A DNA stretch of 64,000 bases. Origin: Phenylobacterium sp. LH3H17 (GTDB lineage: Bacteria > Pseudomonadota > Alphaproteobacteria > Caulobacterales > Caulobacteraceae). The notes beneath the pieces were generated by a model. It did no database searches. It saw only the letters and a program-made list of their open reading frames with translations, and was not told the DNA's origin. Positions 18,785 to 27,531 of this stretch are shown here, one piece after another (the first letter of the stretch is position 1; each line of letters begins with the position of its first letter). A program made the translations under genes and the position numbers. The stretch spans positions 2,051,001 to 2,115,000 of the forward strand of contig NZ_CP101283.1 in the NCBI RefSeq assembly GCF_024298925.1. The letters are read 5' to 3'.

Positions 18785-19840
18785 CTAGGCGGCGTCGGCG
18801 ACGATCTCTGCGTTGGTCACCAGGTTCCGGCCCGACCGCTTTGAGGCGTAGAGAGCGGTGTCGGACCGCTCCATCAGGCTATGGGCGCTCTCGCCGCGGC
18901 GCAGCTGGGCGACGCCGGCCGAGACGGTCACGGCGCCCAGATCGTCGTTGGTCGAGCGGCGCTTCAGGATCCGCGACGAGACCTCTTCACGGATCTCCTC
19001 CAGCACCAGGGCCGCCGCGTCGGCAGTCTCGCGCGGGAAGATCAGGGCGAATTCCTCGCCGCCGTAGCGGGCGGCGAAGCGGGGTGGGGCGCCGACGCGG
19101 CCGATGACGCTGGCGACGTAGCGGATCACCTGGTCGCCGGTCTGGTGGCCCCAGGTGTCGTTGAAGTTCTTGAAGTGGTCGATGTCGATGACCGCCAGAG
19201 TCACGGTGTGGCCGTCGGCGTCGGCCTCCGCGCAGGCGCGCTCCAACTCCTCGTCGAAGGCCTTGCGGTTGGCGAGCTGGGTCAGGCCGTCTGTGGTGGC
19301 GTCCCGACGGACCTGTTCCAGGTGCTCGCGCAGGCGAGCGACCTCGGTGGTCGACTCGGCCAGGCGCTTTTCCAGCGACTTGTTCTCGCGCTGCACGCGC
19401 TTGGTCGCTGAGGCCAGGGTGTCGACCATGGCCTTCAGTTCTTCGGGCTGGCGATCGGCGGCGAGGGAGGTCGAAGCGCTGGCCAGGGTCTGGCCATAGG
19501 CCTCGCTCGACTTCTGGGCGCTCTCGATAGCGCGGCTGACCGAGATCAGCTCCTTGCTGAGCGCGTCACCGGCGTCGCGGATCTGTTCGGTGAGTTTGGC
19601 CTTCGGGAGGTAGGCCGCGGCCAGTTCATCGGCCAGATGATCGGTGAAGGCCTCGCCGACCGAAATCAGGCGGGTGATCTCGCGGCCCAGCTCGCTGTCT
19701 GGCTCCGCCACGAAGTGGGTCCAGAGCTCGAAATTGACCGGGGTCGGCCAGACCTGATGGGCCTCCATCGCCTCCACAACTTCGCGCGCCAGGGCGTATG
19801 CCCCCGGTCCCCGTAGCTTGTTGTCGATATTGGCGGACAT
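18785..19840 (-). CDS. dgcB: Diguanylate cyclase (GGDEF), DgcB-like
   Basis: 351 aa. A helical/coiled-coil N-terminal region (about 1-180) is followed by a GGDEF domain with active-site RYGGEEFALIF, so c-di-GMP synthesis is expected. No RxxD inhibitory site precedes the active site (RFAARYGGEEF), so product feedback may be absent. No transmembrane segment. Architecture and place near a DEAD-box helicase gene resemble Caulobacter DgcB, which acts in surface attachment; the assignment rests on memory of that locus and should be treated as probable. Confidence 0.85.
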   Translation of the reverse strand: MSANIDNKLRGPGAYALAREVVEAMEAHQVWPTPVNFELWTHFVAEPDSELGREITRLISVGEAFTDHLADELAAAYLPKAKLTEQIRDAGDALSKELISVSRAIESAQKSSEAYGQTLASASTSLAADRQPEELKAMVDTLASATKRVQRENKSLEKRLAESTTEVARLREHLEQVRRDATTDGLTQLANRKAFDEELERACAEADADGHTVTLAVIDIDHFKNFNDTWGHQTGDQVIRYVASVIGRVGAPPRFAARYGGEEFALIFPRETADAAALVLEEIREEVSSRILKRRSTNDDLGAVTVSAGVAQLRRGESAHSLMERSDTALYASKRSGRNLVTNAEIVADAA

Positions 19841-19943
19841 TCTTCCCGTTCCCCGATTCTGGAGATCGGCGTTTTGCCAGATTCCCCAAACTGGAACGAG
19901 ACCCTAGACCCCAGAGTCGAATGAGGCGTTAAGGCTGAACGAT

Positions 19944-19967
19944 CCCGTCGAATTATTCGTCGACGGG
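19944..19967. repeat. Inverted repeat over the stop codon of the DEAD-box gene
   Basis: Stem CCCGTCGA / TCGACGGG (8 bp) with loop ATTATTCG, spanning the last codons and TAA of the minus-strand helicase gene. No T-run follows, so it is a possible mRNA 3'-end structure rather than a classic terminator. Confidence 0.35.
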
Positions 19968-21623
19968 AGGAAGCCGGGGCGGGGCGCGCATCAGGAAGGC
20001 CGGCGTGTCGGAGCCGAACCCCACCACGCCGCGATCCTCGGGATCGTCGCGACGGGGGCGGTCGTCGCGGCTCTCGCGACGCGGACGCTCTTCGCGTTCG
20101 TTGCGGCGGGGCCGCTCCGGGCGCTCGGCGCGGGCAGGCCGCTCGGCGCGTTCCGGACGTTCCTCGCGCGCGGGGCGATCTTCACGCGCCGGGCGTTCCT
20201 CGCGGAGGGCCGGGGCGGGTGCGGCCTCGGGCTGCTGCGCCTCGACCTGCGGCTTGCGCGCGCGGCTGCGCGGCGGCGGGGCCTGGGTCTCCTCGGTGAC
20301 CGGGGCGACCATCGGAGACGTGATCGGCTCCATGGACGCGGTCTGGCCGTGGGGGGCGTGGGGACGGCTGCGCTGTTCGCCGCGCGGGGCGCGATCGCGC
20401 GAGCTGCTGCGCTCACGACCACCGCCGCCGCGTTCGCGGCCGCCACGGCCTTCGGCGCGGCGCTCGTCCTTGATGGCGGCGAAGTCGACGCCTTCCAGCA
20501 CGACTTCCTCGGGATCCTTGCCGATCAGCTTCAGAACCTTCGCGATGTTCTGGGAGTCGGCGGGGGTGACGATCATGTAGGCCTTGCCGCTGCGGCCGGC
20601 CCGGCCGGTGCGGCCGATCCGGTGCACATAGTCGTCGGCGTGGTGCGGGACGTCATAGTTGAAGACGTGGCTGACGTCGGGAACGTCCAGGCCGCGGGCG
20701 GCGACGTCGGAGGCGCAGAGGAGCTTCAGCTCCCCCTTGCGGAAGGCCTCCAGGGTGCGCATCCGCGTGGCTTGGTCCAGGTCGCCGTGGATGGGGGCTG
20801 CGTCCAGGCCGTGGGCCTTCAGCGACTTGGCGACGATATCGACCTCGGACTTGCGGTTGCAGAAGACGATGCCGTTGCGCACGTCATCCGCGCCGATCAG
20901 CATCCGCAGGGCGGTGCGCTTGGCCTTCGGGTCGGAGGTCGGCAGCCGCACGACGTACTGGGAGATGGTCTCCGCCGTCGTGGCCGGCCGCGTGGCCTCG
21001 ATCCGCACCGGATCGTTCAGGAACTGCTTGGTGAGCCGGGTGATTTCCGGGGGCATGGTGGCCGAGAAGAACAGGGTCTGCTTCTTGGCCGGGGTCAGCT
21101 TGAAGATGCGCTCGATGTCGGGGATGAACCCCATGTCCAGCATGCGGTCGGCTTCGTCGACCACCATGATCTGCACGCCGGTCATCAGCAGCTTGCCGCG
21201 CTCGAAGTGGTCGAGCAGGCGGCCGGGGGTGGCGATCAGCACGTCGACGCCGCGGTCGAGCTTCAGCTCCTGGTCGCCGAAGGACACGCCGCCGATCAGC
21301 AGCGCCCAGGAGAGCTTCTGCTTCTGGCCCTTGGCGTACTTCTCGAAGGAGGCGGAGACCTGATCGGCCAGTTCGCGGGTGGGCGCGATGACCAGGGCGC
21401 GCGGCATGCGCGCCTTGGAGCGGCCGGCGGCCAGCCGGTCGATCATCGGCAGGGTGAAGGCGGCCGTCTTGCCGGTGCCGGTCTGGGCGATGCCCAGCAC
21501 ATCGCGGCCCTGCAGGGCGACGGGGATGGCCTCGGCCTGGATCGGTGTAGCGGTGGTGTAGCCGGTGTCGGCCACGGCCTTCAAAGTCGCGGGCGATAAG
21601 CCCAGTTCGGAAAATTCAGTCAT
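19953..21623 (-). CDS. DEAD-box RNA helicase (RhlB/RhlE type) with Arg/Glu-rich tail
   Basis: 556 aa. The helicase core (about 1-375) has the Q motif, AQTGTGKT, PTRELADQ, VDEADRMLDMGF, SAT and HRIGRTGRAGR. The C-terminal 170 residues are low-complexity: an RGG-like segment, then an Arg/Glu/Pro-rich run built on repeats such as REERPERAERPARAERPE. The last residues, GFGSDTPAFLMRAPPRLP, stand out as an ordered short motif. In Caulobacter a helicase at this locus is the degradosome partner RhlB; that identity is inferred from neighbourhood. Unwinding of structured RNA is the expected role. Confidence 0.93.
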   Translation of the reverse strand: MTEFSELGLSPATLKAVADTGYTTATPIQAEAIPVALQGRDVLGIAQTGTGKTAAFTLPMIDRLAAGRSKARMPRALVIAPTRELADQVSASFEKYAKGQKQKLSWALLIGGVSFGDQELKLDRGVDVLIATPGRLLDHFERGKLLMTGVQIMVVDEADRMLDMGFIPDIERIFKLTPAKKQTLFFSATMPPEITRLTKQFLNDPVRIEATRPATTAETISQYVVRLPTSDPKAKRTALRMLIGADDVRNGIVFCNRKSEVDIVAKSLKAHGLDAAPIHGDLDQATRMRTLEAFRKGELKLLCASDVAARGLDVPDVSHVFNYDVPHHADDYVHRIGRTGRAGRSGKAYMIVTPADSQNIAKVLKLIGKDPEEVVLEGVDFAAIKDERRAEGRGGRERGGGGRERSSSRDRAPRGEQRSRPHAPHGQTASMEPITSPMVAPVTEETQAPPPRSRARKPQVEAQQPEAAPAPALREERPAREDRPAREERPERAERPARAERPERPRRNEREERPRRESRDDRPRRDDPEDRGVVGFGSDTPAFLMRAPPRLPPVDE

Positions 21624-21782
21624 TCAATTGCAAGTGGGGCGGATGGCCCGCCCGAAGGGGAGCACAAGCCGCGGCGGCGCGGACGGCGATCGTCGCGCGC
21701 GGCGGAAGATACGGTCTGCCGCCTTCAAGTCAAACGCGTTCTGTCACTTATGGTTCAAGGGGCCGAACATTGTCGGCGTCGG

Positions 21783-23822
21783 CTAGACGTCCAGATCGCC
21801 CGTGACGAACTCGGCGTTCTCCTGGATGAAGCGGAAACGCGACTCCGGTTTACGGCCCATCAGCGCCTCGACCAGCTCCTCCACCGCCTCCTCGGCGCGG
21901 GGCAGGGTGACCCGCGCCAGGGTCCGGCGCTTGGGGTCCATGGTGGTTTCCTTGAGCTGGGCGGGCATCATCTCGCCCAGGCCCTTGAAGCGGCCGATCT
22001 CCGGCTTCTTGCCCTTGAACTCGGTGGCCAGCAGCTCCTCGCGATGGGCGTCGTCGCGGGCATAGATGATTTTGCCGCCGTGGCTCAGGCGATAGAGCGG
22101 GGGCAGGGCCAGATAGAGTCGGCCCGATCGGATCAGGTTGGGCATGGTCCGGTAGAAGAAGGTGATCAGCAGCGAGGCGATGTGGGCGCCGTCGACGTCG
22201 GCGTCGGTCATGATCACCACGCGCTCGTAGCGCAGGTCCTCTTCCTTGAACTTCGCCCCGCCCTGAACGCCGAGCGCCAGCATCAGGTCGGTGAGCTCCT
22301 TGTTGGCGAACATCTTGTCCAGGGACGCCGAGGCGACGTTCAGGATCTTGCCGCGCAGGGGCAGGATCGCCTGGGTGCGGCGGTCGCGGGCCTGCTTGGC
22401 CGAGCCGCCGGCGCTGTCGCCCTCGACCAGGAAGATCTCGGTGCCGTCGGTAGCCTGGCCCGAACAGTCGGCCAGCTTGCCTGGCAACCGCAGCTTGCGC
22501 GTGGCCGAGGCGCGCGCGACTTCCTTGTCGCGGCGGCGCTTCAGCCGTTCCTCGGCGCGCTCGATGACGAATTCCAACAGGGCGCTGGCGACCTTGGGCT
22601 GGGCGGTCAGCCAGTGGTCGAACGGATCGCGCAGGGCGTTCTCGACCAGCTTCTGGGCGTCGGCCGACGACAGGCGCTCCTTGGTCTGGCCCTGAAATTC
22701 GGGATTGCGCACGAAGACGCTGATCAGGGCGCCGGCCTGGGCCACCACGTCCTCGGCGGTCAGGATGCCGCCGCGCTTCTCGCCGGTGAGTTCCGCATAG
22801 GCCTTGAGGCCGCGGACCAGGGCCGCGCGCAGGCCGGCCTCATGGGTCCCACCCTCGGGCGTCGGCACGGTGTTGCAGTAGGACTGCATGAAGCCGTCGG
22901 CCTCGCCGAACCCGGCCGGGGTCCAGGCGAGCGCCCATTCCACCGCACCGCCCTCGGCCTTGCGCTCGATGCGCCCGGCGAACGGCTCCGGCGTCACGGT
23001 CTCGATGCCCTTGACCCGCTCGGCCAGGAAGTCGGCCAAGCCGTTGGGGAACCGGAAGGTCGCTTCTGCCGGGGTCTGGTCGTGGATGCGCGAGGGATCG
23101 CAGCTCCAGCGGATCTCGACTCCGCCGAACAGATAGGCCTTGGACCTCGCCATCCTGTAGAGGCGGGCCGGCTTGAAGGCCGCGCCCTCGCCGAAAATCG
23201 TCGCATCCGGCAGGAAGCTGATCGCCGTGCCCTTCTTGCGTGTTGGCGCGCCCTTCGCGATCGGGCCGAGCGGTTTGCCGCGGCTGAAGGCCTGGCGCCA
23301 CTCGAAGCCGTCCTTCCAGGCGGTGACCTCCACATGTTCGGAGAGCGCATTGACCACCGAGACGCCGACCCCGTGCAGGCCGCCGGAGGTCTCGTAGGCC
23401 TTGCCAGAGAATTTCCCGCCCGAGTGCAGGACGGTCATGATCACTTCCAGGGCCGACTTGCCCGGATGCTTCGGGTGCGGGTCGACCGGGATGCCGCGGC
23501 CGTCGTCCTTGACGCTGAGCGTGCCGTCGGCCTCCAGCCGCACCTCGATCACTTTGGCGTGGCCGGCGACGGCCTCGTCCATGGCGTTGTCCAGCACCTC
23601 GGCGAACAGATGGTGCAGGGCGCGCTCGTCCGTGCCGCCGATGTACATGCCCGGGCGCTTGCGAACCGGTTCCAGCCCCTCCAGCACCTCGATGTCCTTG
23701 GCCGAATAGCCGCCGGTGACGGCGGGATCGGCGCGCGGCTCATGGCTTTCGGCCAGCGGAGCGGCCGGCGCCGGGTTCAGGGCGTCGTCGAACAGGGATG
23801 CTTGGGGAAGGGCCTTGGACAT
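21783..23822 (-). CDS. parE: DNA topoisomerase IV subunit B
   Basis: 679 aa from ATG 23822 (MSKALPQASLFDD). GHKL ATPase domain: EVLDNAMDEAVAG, KDDGRGIPVDPHP and GGLHGVGVSVVNALS; the TOPRIM domain has FLVEGDSAGGSAKQ and MTDADVDGAHI. Length and the absence of the GyrB C-terminal insertion favour ParE over GyrB. It decatenates daughter chromosomes with ParC, which is not in the window. The N-terminal 40 residues before GYSAKDIEVLEGLEPVRKR are poorly conserved, so an earlier start at 23858 or 23879 cannot be excluded. Confidence 0.94.
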   Translation of the reverse strand: MSKALPQASLFDDALNPAPAAPLAESHEPRADPAVTGGYSAKDIEVLEGLEPVRKRPGMYIGGTDERALHHLFAEVLDNAMDEAVAGHAKVIEVRLEADGTLSVKDDGRGIPVDPHPKHPGKSALEVIMTVLHSGGKFSGKAYETSGGLHGVGVSVVNALSEHVEVTAWKDGFEWRQAFSRGKPLGPIAKGAPTRKKGTAISFLPDATIFGEGAAFKPARLYRMARSKAYLFGGVEIRWSCDPSRIHDQTPAEATFRFPNGLADFLAERVKGIETVTPEPFAGRIERKAEGGAVEWALAWTPAGFGEADGFMQSYCNTVPTPEGGTHEAGLRAALVRGLKAYAELTGEKRGGILTAEDVVAQAGALISVFVRNPEFQGQTKERLSSADAQKLVENALRDPFDHWLTAQPKVASALLEFVIERAEERLKRRRDKEVARASATRKLRLPGKLADCSGQATDGTEIFLVEGDSAGGSAKQARDRRTQAILPLRGKILNVASASLDKMFANKELTDLMLALGVQGGAKFKEEDLRYERVVIMTDADVDGAHIASLLITFFYRTMPNLIRSGRLYLALPPLYRLSHGGKIIYARDDAHREELLATEFKGKKPEIGRFKGLGEMMPAQLKETTMDPKRRTLARVTLPRAEEAVEELVEALMGRKPESRFRFIQENAEFVTGDLDV

Positions 23823-23930
23823 GAGACCTGAAAGTGGAACGATTCGAGACCGCACCATATGAATCGCGGCCTGGGCCATGGCAATGCACGCCAGGGGGCC
23901 GTGTCGTCACAGGCTGTGGAGGAAAGGGAG

Positions 23931-24935
23931 ATGGGCGCCGGACAGGCAAGACCACTGCGGATCGGCATTCTCGGCGCGGCGCGGATCGCGCCCCCGGCCC
24001 TGATCGCGCCCGCCACTGCGACCGGCGCGGCCCAGGTGGTGGCCGTGGCCGCCCGCGACCAGGCGCGGGCCACGGCCTACGCCATCGAGCACGCCATCCC
24101 CATCGCCCTGGACAGCTACGAGGCCCTGATCGCCCACCCGGAGGTCGAGGCGATCTACAACGCCCTGCCGCCGTCACGGCACGCAGACCTGACCATCGCC
24201 GCGCTCAAGGTCGGTAAGCCGGTGTTGTGCGAGAAGCCGTTCGCGCTCAATGCGGCCGAGGCCCGCGCCATGACCGACGCCGCCCGGGCGGCGGGTCTCG
24301 TGCTCATGGAAGCCTTCCACTACCGCTACCACCCGCTGTTCGCCCGGGTGCTGGAGATCTGCGCCAGCGGCGAGATCGGCGCGGTGCGCCGCATGGAGGC
24401 GGTGTTCACCACCTCCATCGCCGAGACCGGCGACGAACTGCGCTACGTTTCGGCCCTGGGCGGCGGCGCCCTGATGGACCTCGGGACCTATTGCCTGCAC
24501 TGGGCGCGGACGGTGGCCGGCGCCGAGCCGCTCGGCGCCCAGGCGGAGTCGGTGCTGGGGGCCTCGGGCGTAGACATCTCCACCCACGCCATCCTGAACT
24601 TCCCGGGCGGGGTGATCGCCGAGCTGACCTGCGACATGGCCGGCCCGGTTCGCGCGAGCCTGGAGATCACCGGACTGGAGGGAAGCCTGAAGGTGATCAA
24701 TCCGCTCGCGCCGCAGATGGGCCACATGTTGGAGGTCACACGGGAAGGCGAGGGTGGCCGGCGCGAGACCGTGACCCGCGATCCCACCTACGACTTCCAG
24801 CTCCGCGCTTTCGTCGCCGCGGTCCGGGGCGGGCTCCCGCCGCTCACCGGCGGCGCAGACGCCGTCGCCCAGATGACCGCCATGGACGCGATCAAGGCCG
24901 CCGCGCGCCTGGGCGGCCTCAAGACCTTGAACTAG
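23931..24935 (+). CDS. Gfo/Idh/MocA family NAD(P)-dependent oxidoreductase
   Basis: 334 aa from ATG 23931, preceded by GGAGGAAAGGGAG. The Rossmann nucleotide-binding start is RIGILGAARIAPPAL, the family motif is CEKPFALNAAEA, and the active-site helix is EAFHYRYHPLF. Members oxidise or reduce sugars and polyols; the substrate here is unknown. A single-gene unit divergent from parE. Confidence 0.87.
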   Translation: MGAGQARPLRIGILGAARIAPPALIAPATATGAAQVVAVAARDQARATAYAIEHAIPIALDSYEALIAHPEVEAIYNALPPSRHADLTIAALKVGKPVLCEKPFALNAAEARAMTDAARAAGLVLMEAFHYRYHPLFARVLEICASGEIGAVRRMEAVFTTSIAETGDELRYVSALGGGALMDLGTYCLHWARTVAGAEPLGAQAESVLGASGVDISTHAILNFPGGVIAELTCDMAGPVRASLEITGLEGSLKVINPLAPQMGHMLEVTREGEGGRRETVTRDPTYDFQLRAFVAAVRGGLPPLTGGADAVAQMTAMDAIKAAARLGGLKTLN

Positions 24936-25009
24936 CGTGGCGCGGCGAGGGCCCAGGTTCGCGGTGGTCGAATGGGGGCGCCATGGAGTCCGTCGCCCGA
25001 CCTGATCGT

Positions 25010-27346
25010 CTATTCCGAAAGCTTCAGCGCCGGCCCGATCATATCGGCGGCGACGTCGGCCTTGTGGAAGGGCAGCCTATGCCAGCCCTTCTTCGAATAC
25101 AGTTCGGTCTGGTCGGCGTGGTGCGGCGAGGCCGGATCGGTGGACTGTGAATAGGACAGCACCGCGTCGGCCACCGGGCCCTTTTCGTCGAAGGTCACCA
25201 CCTGGATGTAGCTGGAGCCGTGATAGGGCACGTAGCCGCCCACAGCCGGCACGAACCGCGACTGCTGGGCGTTGAGGACGCCGGCTGTTCCTTCCCCGCC
25301 GTGCACCGGGATCCTACGCTCGCCGCGGACAGCGAAATGGACGGAGCCATAGGGCGCGTCCAGCGCAAGCTTCTGGCGGTCCATCAGCTCCACGGCGGCG
25401 GCCAGGGCTTGGGCGAGCTTGGCGGCGCTGTCGGCGTCGGATTTCAGGCCGCGCGGGGTGTTGACGGGATCAGCGGCGTCGAAGGGCGTGGCGAACAGGG
25501 TCGGGTTGCGTTCGGCCAGGCGCCAGAACTCGACGAACAGCATGGCGCCGACGCTGTCGTTGTCCATCCGCCGGTCCCATCCGGCGAGGATGGCGCAGGC
25601 CGGGGCAAGGTCGACGGTCTTGCCGGCCGCCGTGGTCACGGTCGGGGCGCCCGCGCAGGCCTTCAGCGCGTCGTCCAGGAAGAGGTCGGCGGCCAGGTTG
25701 CGGTTCCAGAACAGCATGGTCTTGACCCTCTCCACGTCGAAGGTCCTGCCCTCCAGGCCGTCCACGCCGGCCAGGCGGCGCTCAATCTCCACGATGCCGG
25801 ACCGGGTCCGCAGACCCTGGGCGGTGGCGGTCGGACCGATCAACGGGGAGAAGGCGGGCAGGGGAGCCTTGGGATTGGCCAGCCAGTAGCTGTCATTGCT
25901 GTTGGCGACGTAGTCGGTGCGGATCGCCGAGGGCATGGCGTTCCCCGGCATGAGACCGGGCGCGACGGTCCCGGCCGCCACGTCCCAGTCACAGGCCGCG
26001 CGAGAGCCATCCAGGACATAGATGCGGCCGGCGGCGAGGGCGGCGAGGGCGGCGGCCGGGGCGCTGGGCGCGCACGCCTTCAGCTTCTCGGCCGAGACGT
26101 TCGGCGTGGCGGTGATGTCGGCATAGAGGGCGTCGCCGTGGCGATCGGCGGCGATTGTGTTCACCCAGGGGATGCCCAGGGTTCTGGTGGCGATCGCCCT
26201 GATCTCCCCCACCGACTTCGCGCGGGTGATGGCCAGCCAGGTGTCGCCGGAACGAAGGTTGGACCTGTTGGCGTCCCTGATCGCGTAGGCGGTCTGGGCG
26301 CTCCAGCCGAGCCCCGCCTGAGGCACGACCACCACCGCGCCGTATTGGGTGGAGTAGTAGCGGCGGGTCTGCGGGCCGGTCGGAGTCTCGACCGTCACAT
26401 CCTTGCGGGTCATTCTCCGGCGCTTGCCGTCGACCAGGTAGGCGGTCGGATCGGCCGGATCGAGCGCCAACTCGAACAGGGTGAAGTGGCGGTCGGTGGA
26501 GACCGTGTGGGTCCAGGCCACATCCTTGTTGAACCCGATCGACATGCCCGGCGCCCCGGCGATGGTTACGCCCATGACGTCGGTCTCGCCGGGAATGGTC
26601 AGGTGCAGCTCGTAAAACCGGTTGGTGGTCTCCCAAGGGAAGTGGGGATTGCCCAGCAGCAGGCCCGACCGGTTGGCCGTGACCTCGCGGCCGAACGCCC
26701 ACCCGTTGCTCCCAAGGCCGAAAGTCTCCGCGGGCTCGGGTAGGCCGAGCGCCGCCAGGGACTTGGGCGCCGCGGCGCCGGGCGGAGCCGCCGCATTGGT
26801 CTGGCGTAGCCAGGCTCCGCCGCTGGCCTGGATCATCCGCTCCTCGTTGAGGCGCAGCATGTCGTCGATGCCGATCGGCCGCACCCAGTCCTTGCCGCGG
26901 CAGGGTTCGGGCAGCTTGTCGCGCGGCGTGTCGCGCAGGAATCGGTTGTAGCCGGCCACATAGCCGGTCACGAGCTCACGATAGTTCTTGCTGGATCGCG
27001 CGAAGGCCGCGCGCAGGGGCGCGATGTCGAGGGCGGCCTTGAAGAAGAAGTCGCTCTCCAGGTTCTTGATGTCGGCGAAGGCGACCGTGGTCACCCCGTC
27101 CACACCGAAATGCCGGGACCGCTCGCCGATCACGGTGACGATCTTGTCGGCGATCAGGCAGACATTGTCCTGGGCGAATGCGTAGGCCTGGCCGTAGCCC
27201 AGGCCGCCGTAGTCGGCCGCGGTGACGTGCGGGATGCCGTACCTGGTGCGGACGACCTCGACCTCGTAGCGCGCCGCCTCGGCGGCGCCGGCCAAGCCTG
27301 CGGTCAGCACGAGCGCAACCGCCGTCGAATTGCGGATCATCTTCAT
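25010..27346 (-). CDS. Penicillin acylase family protein (secreted Ntn hydrolase, acyl-homoserine-lactone acylase-like)
   Basis: 778 aa. A signal peptide (about residues 1-25) is followed by an alpha-chain region beginning YEVEVVRTRYGIPHV. The autocleavage site is at Gly-Ser in FGLGSNGWAFG (near residue 213), the Ser becoming the N-terminal nucleophile of the beta chain. The downstream LLLGNPHFPWETTNRFYE resembles PvdQ/QuiP-type acylases. A periplasmic two-chain enzyme is expected, cutting amide-linked acyl groups. Lactone, lipopeptide or antibiotic substrates cannot be told apart by eye. Confidence 0.88.
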   Translation of the reverse strand: MKMIRNSTAVALVLTAGLAGAAEAARYEVEVVRTRYGIPHVTAADYGGLGYGQAYAFAQDNVCLIADKIVTVIGERSRHFGVDGVTTVAFADIKNLESDFFFKAALDIAPLRAAFARSSKNYRELVTGYVAGYNRFLRDTPRDKLPEPCRGKDWVRPIGIDDMLRLNEERMIQASGGAWLRQTNAAAPPGAAAPKSLAALGLPEPAETFGLGSNGWAFGREVTANRSGLLLGNPHFPWETTNRFYELHLTIPGETDVMGVTIAGAPGMSIGFNKDVAWTHTVSTDRHFTLFELALDPADPTAYLVDGKRRRMTRKDVTVETPTGPQTRRYYSTQYGAVVVVPQAGLGWSAQTAYAIRDANRSNLRSGDTWLAITRAKSVGEIRAIATRTLGIPWVNTIAADRHGDALYADITATPNVSAEKLKACAPSAPAAALAALAAGRIYVLDGSRAACDWDVAAGTVAPGLMPGNAMPSAIRTDYVANSNDSYWLANPKAPLPAFSPLIGPTATAQGLRTRSGIVEIERRLAGVDGLEGRTFDVERVKTMLFWNRNLAADLFLDDALKACAGAPTVTTAAGKTVDLAPACAILAGWDRRMDNDSVGAMLFVEFWRLAERNPTLFATPFDAADPVNTPRGLKSDADSAAKLAQALAAAVELMDRQKLALDAPYGSVHFAVRGERRIPVHGGEGTAGVLNAQQSRFVPAVGGYVPYHGSSYIQVVTFDEKGPVADAVLSYSQSTDPASPHHADQTELYSKKGWHRLPFHKADVAADMIGPALKLSE

Positions 27347-27476
27347 GGCGTTTCCCCTTGGCGGCGTTCGAGATCGTCGCGCAGTGGGGCGATGACGGCT
27401 ATTCGAACGCCGTCCGTCAACGGTGAAGCCTCAGGATCGGATTGCGTCCTGCGGGACATAGGCGTCAGCCGTCACG

Positions 27477-27506
27477 AAAAAGGGCCGCGGATTGCTCCGC
27501 GGCCCT
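27477..27506 (-). terminator. Intrinsic terminator of glnBA
   Basis: On the minus strand a 10-bp stem AGGGCCGCGG / CCGCGGCCCT with a 6-base loop is followed by TTTTT, 26 bases past the glnA stop codon. Confidence 0.88.
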
Positions 27507-27531
27507 TCGCCGTCGCTTCAGGAGAAGCAGC

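Noticed and set aside
22000..23822. Possible GyrB instead of ParE
   Set aside because: Length near 680 residues and lack of the extra GyrB C-terminal insertion fit ParE better; not fully settled without alignment.
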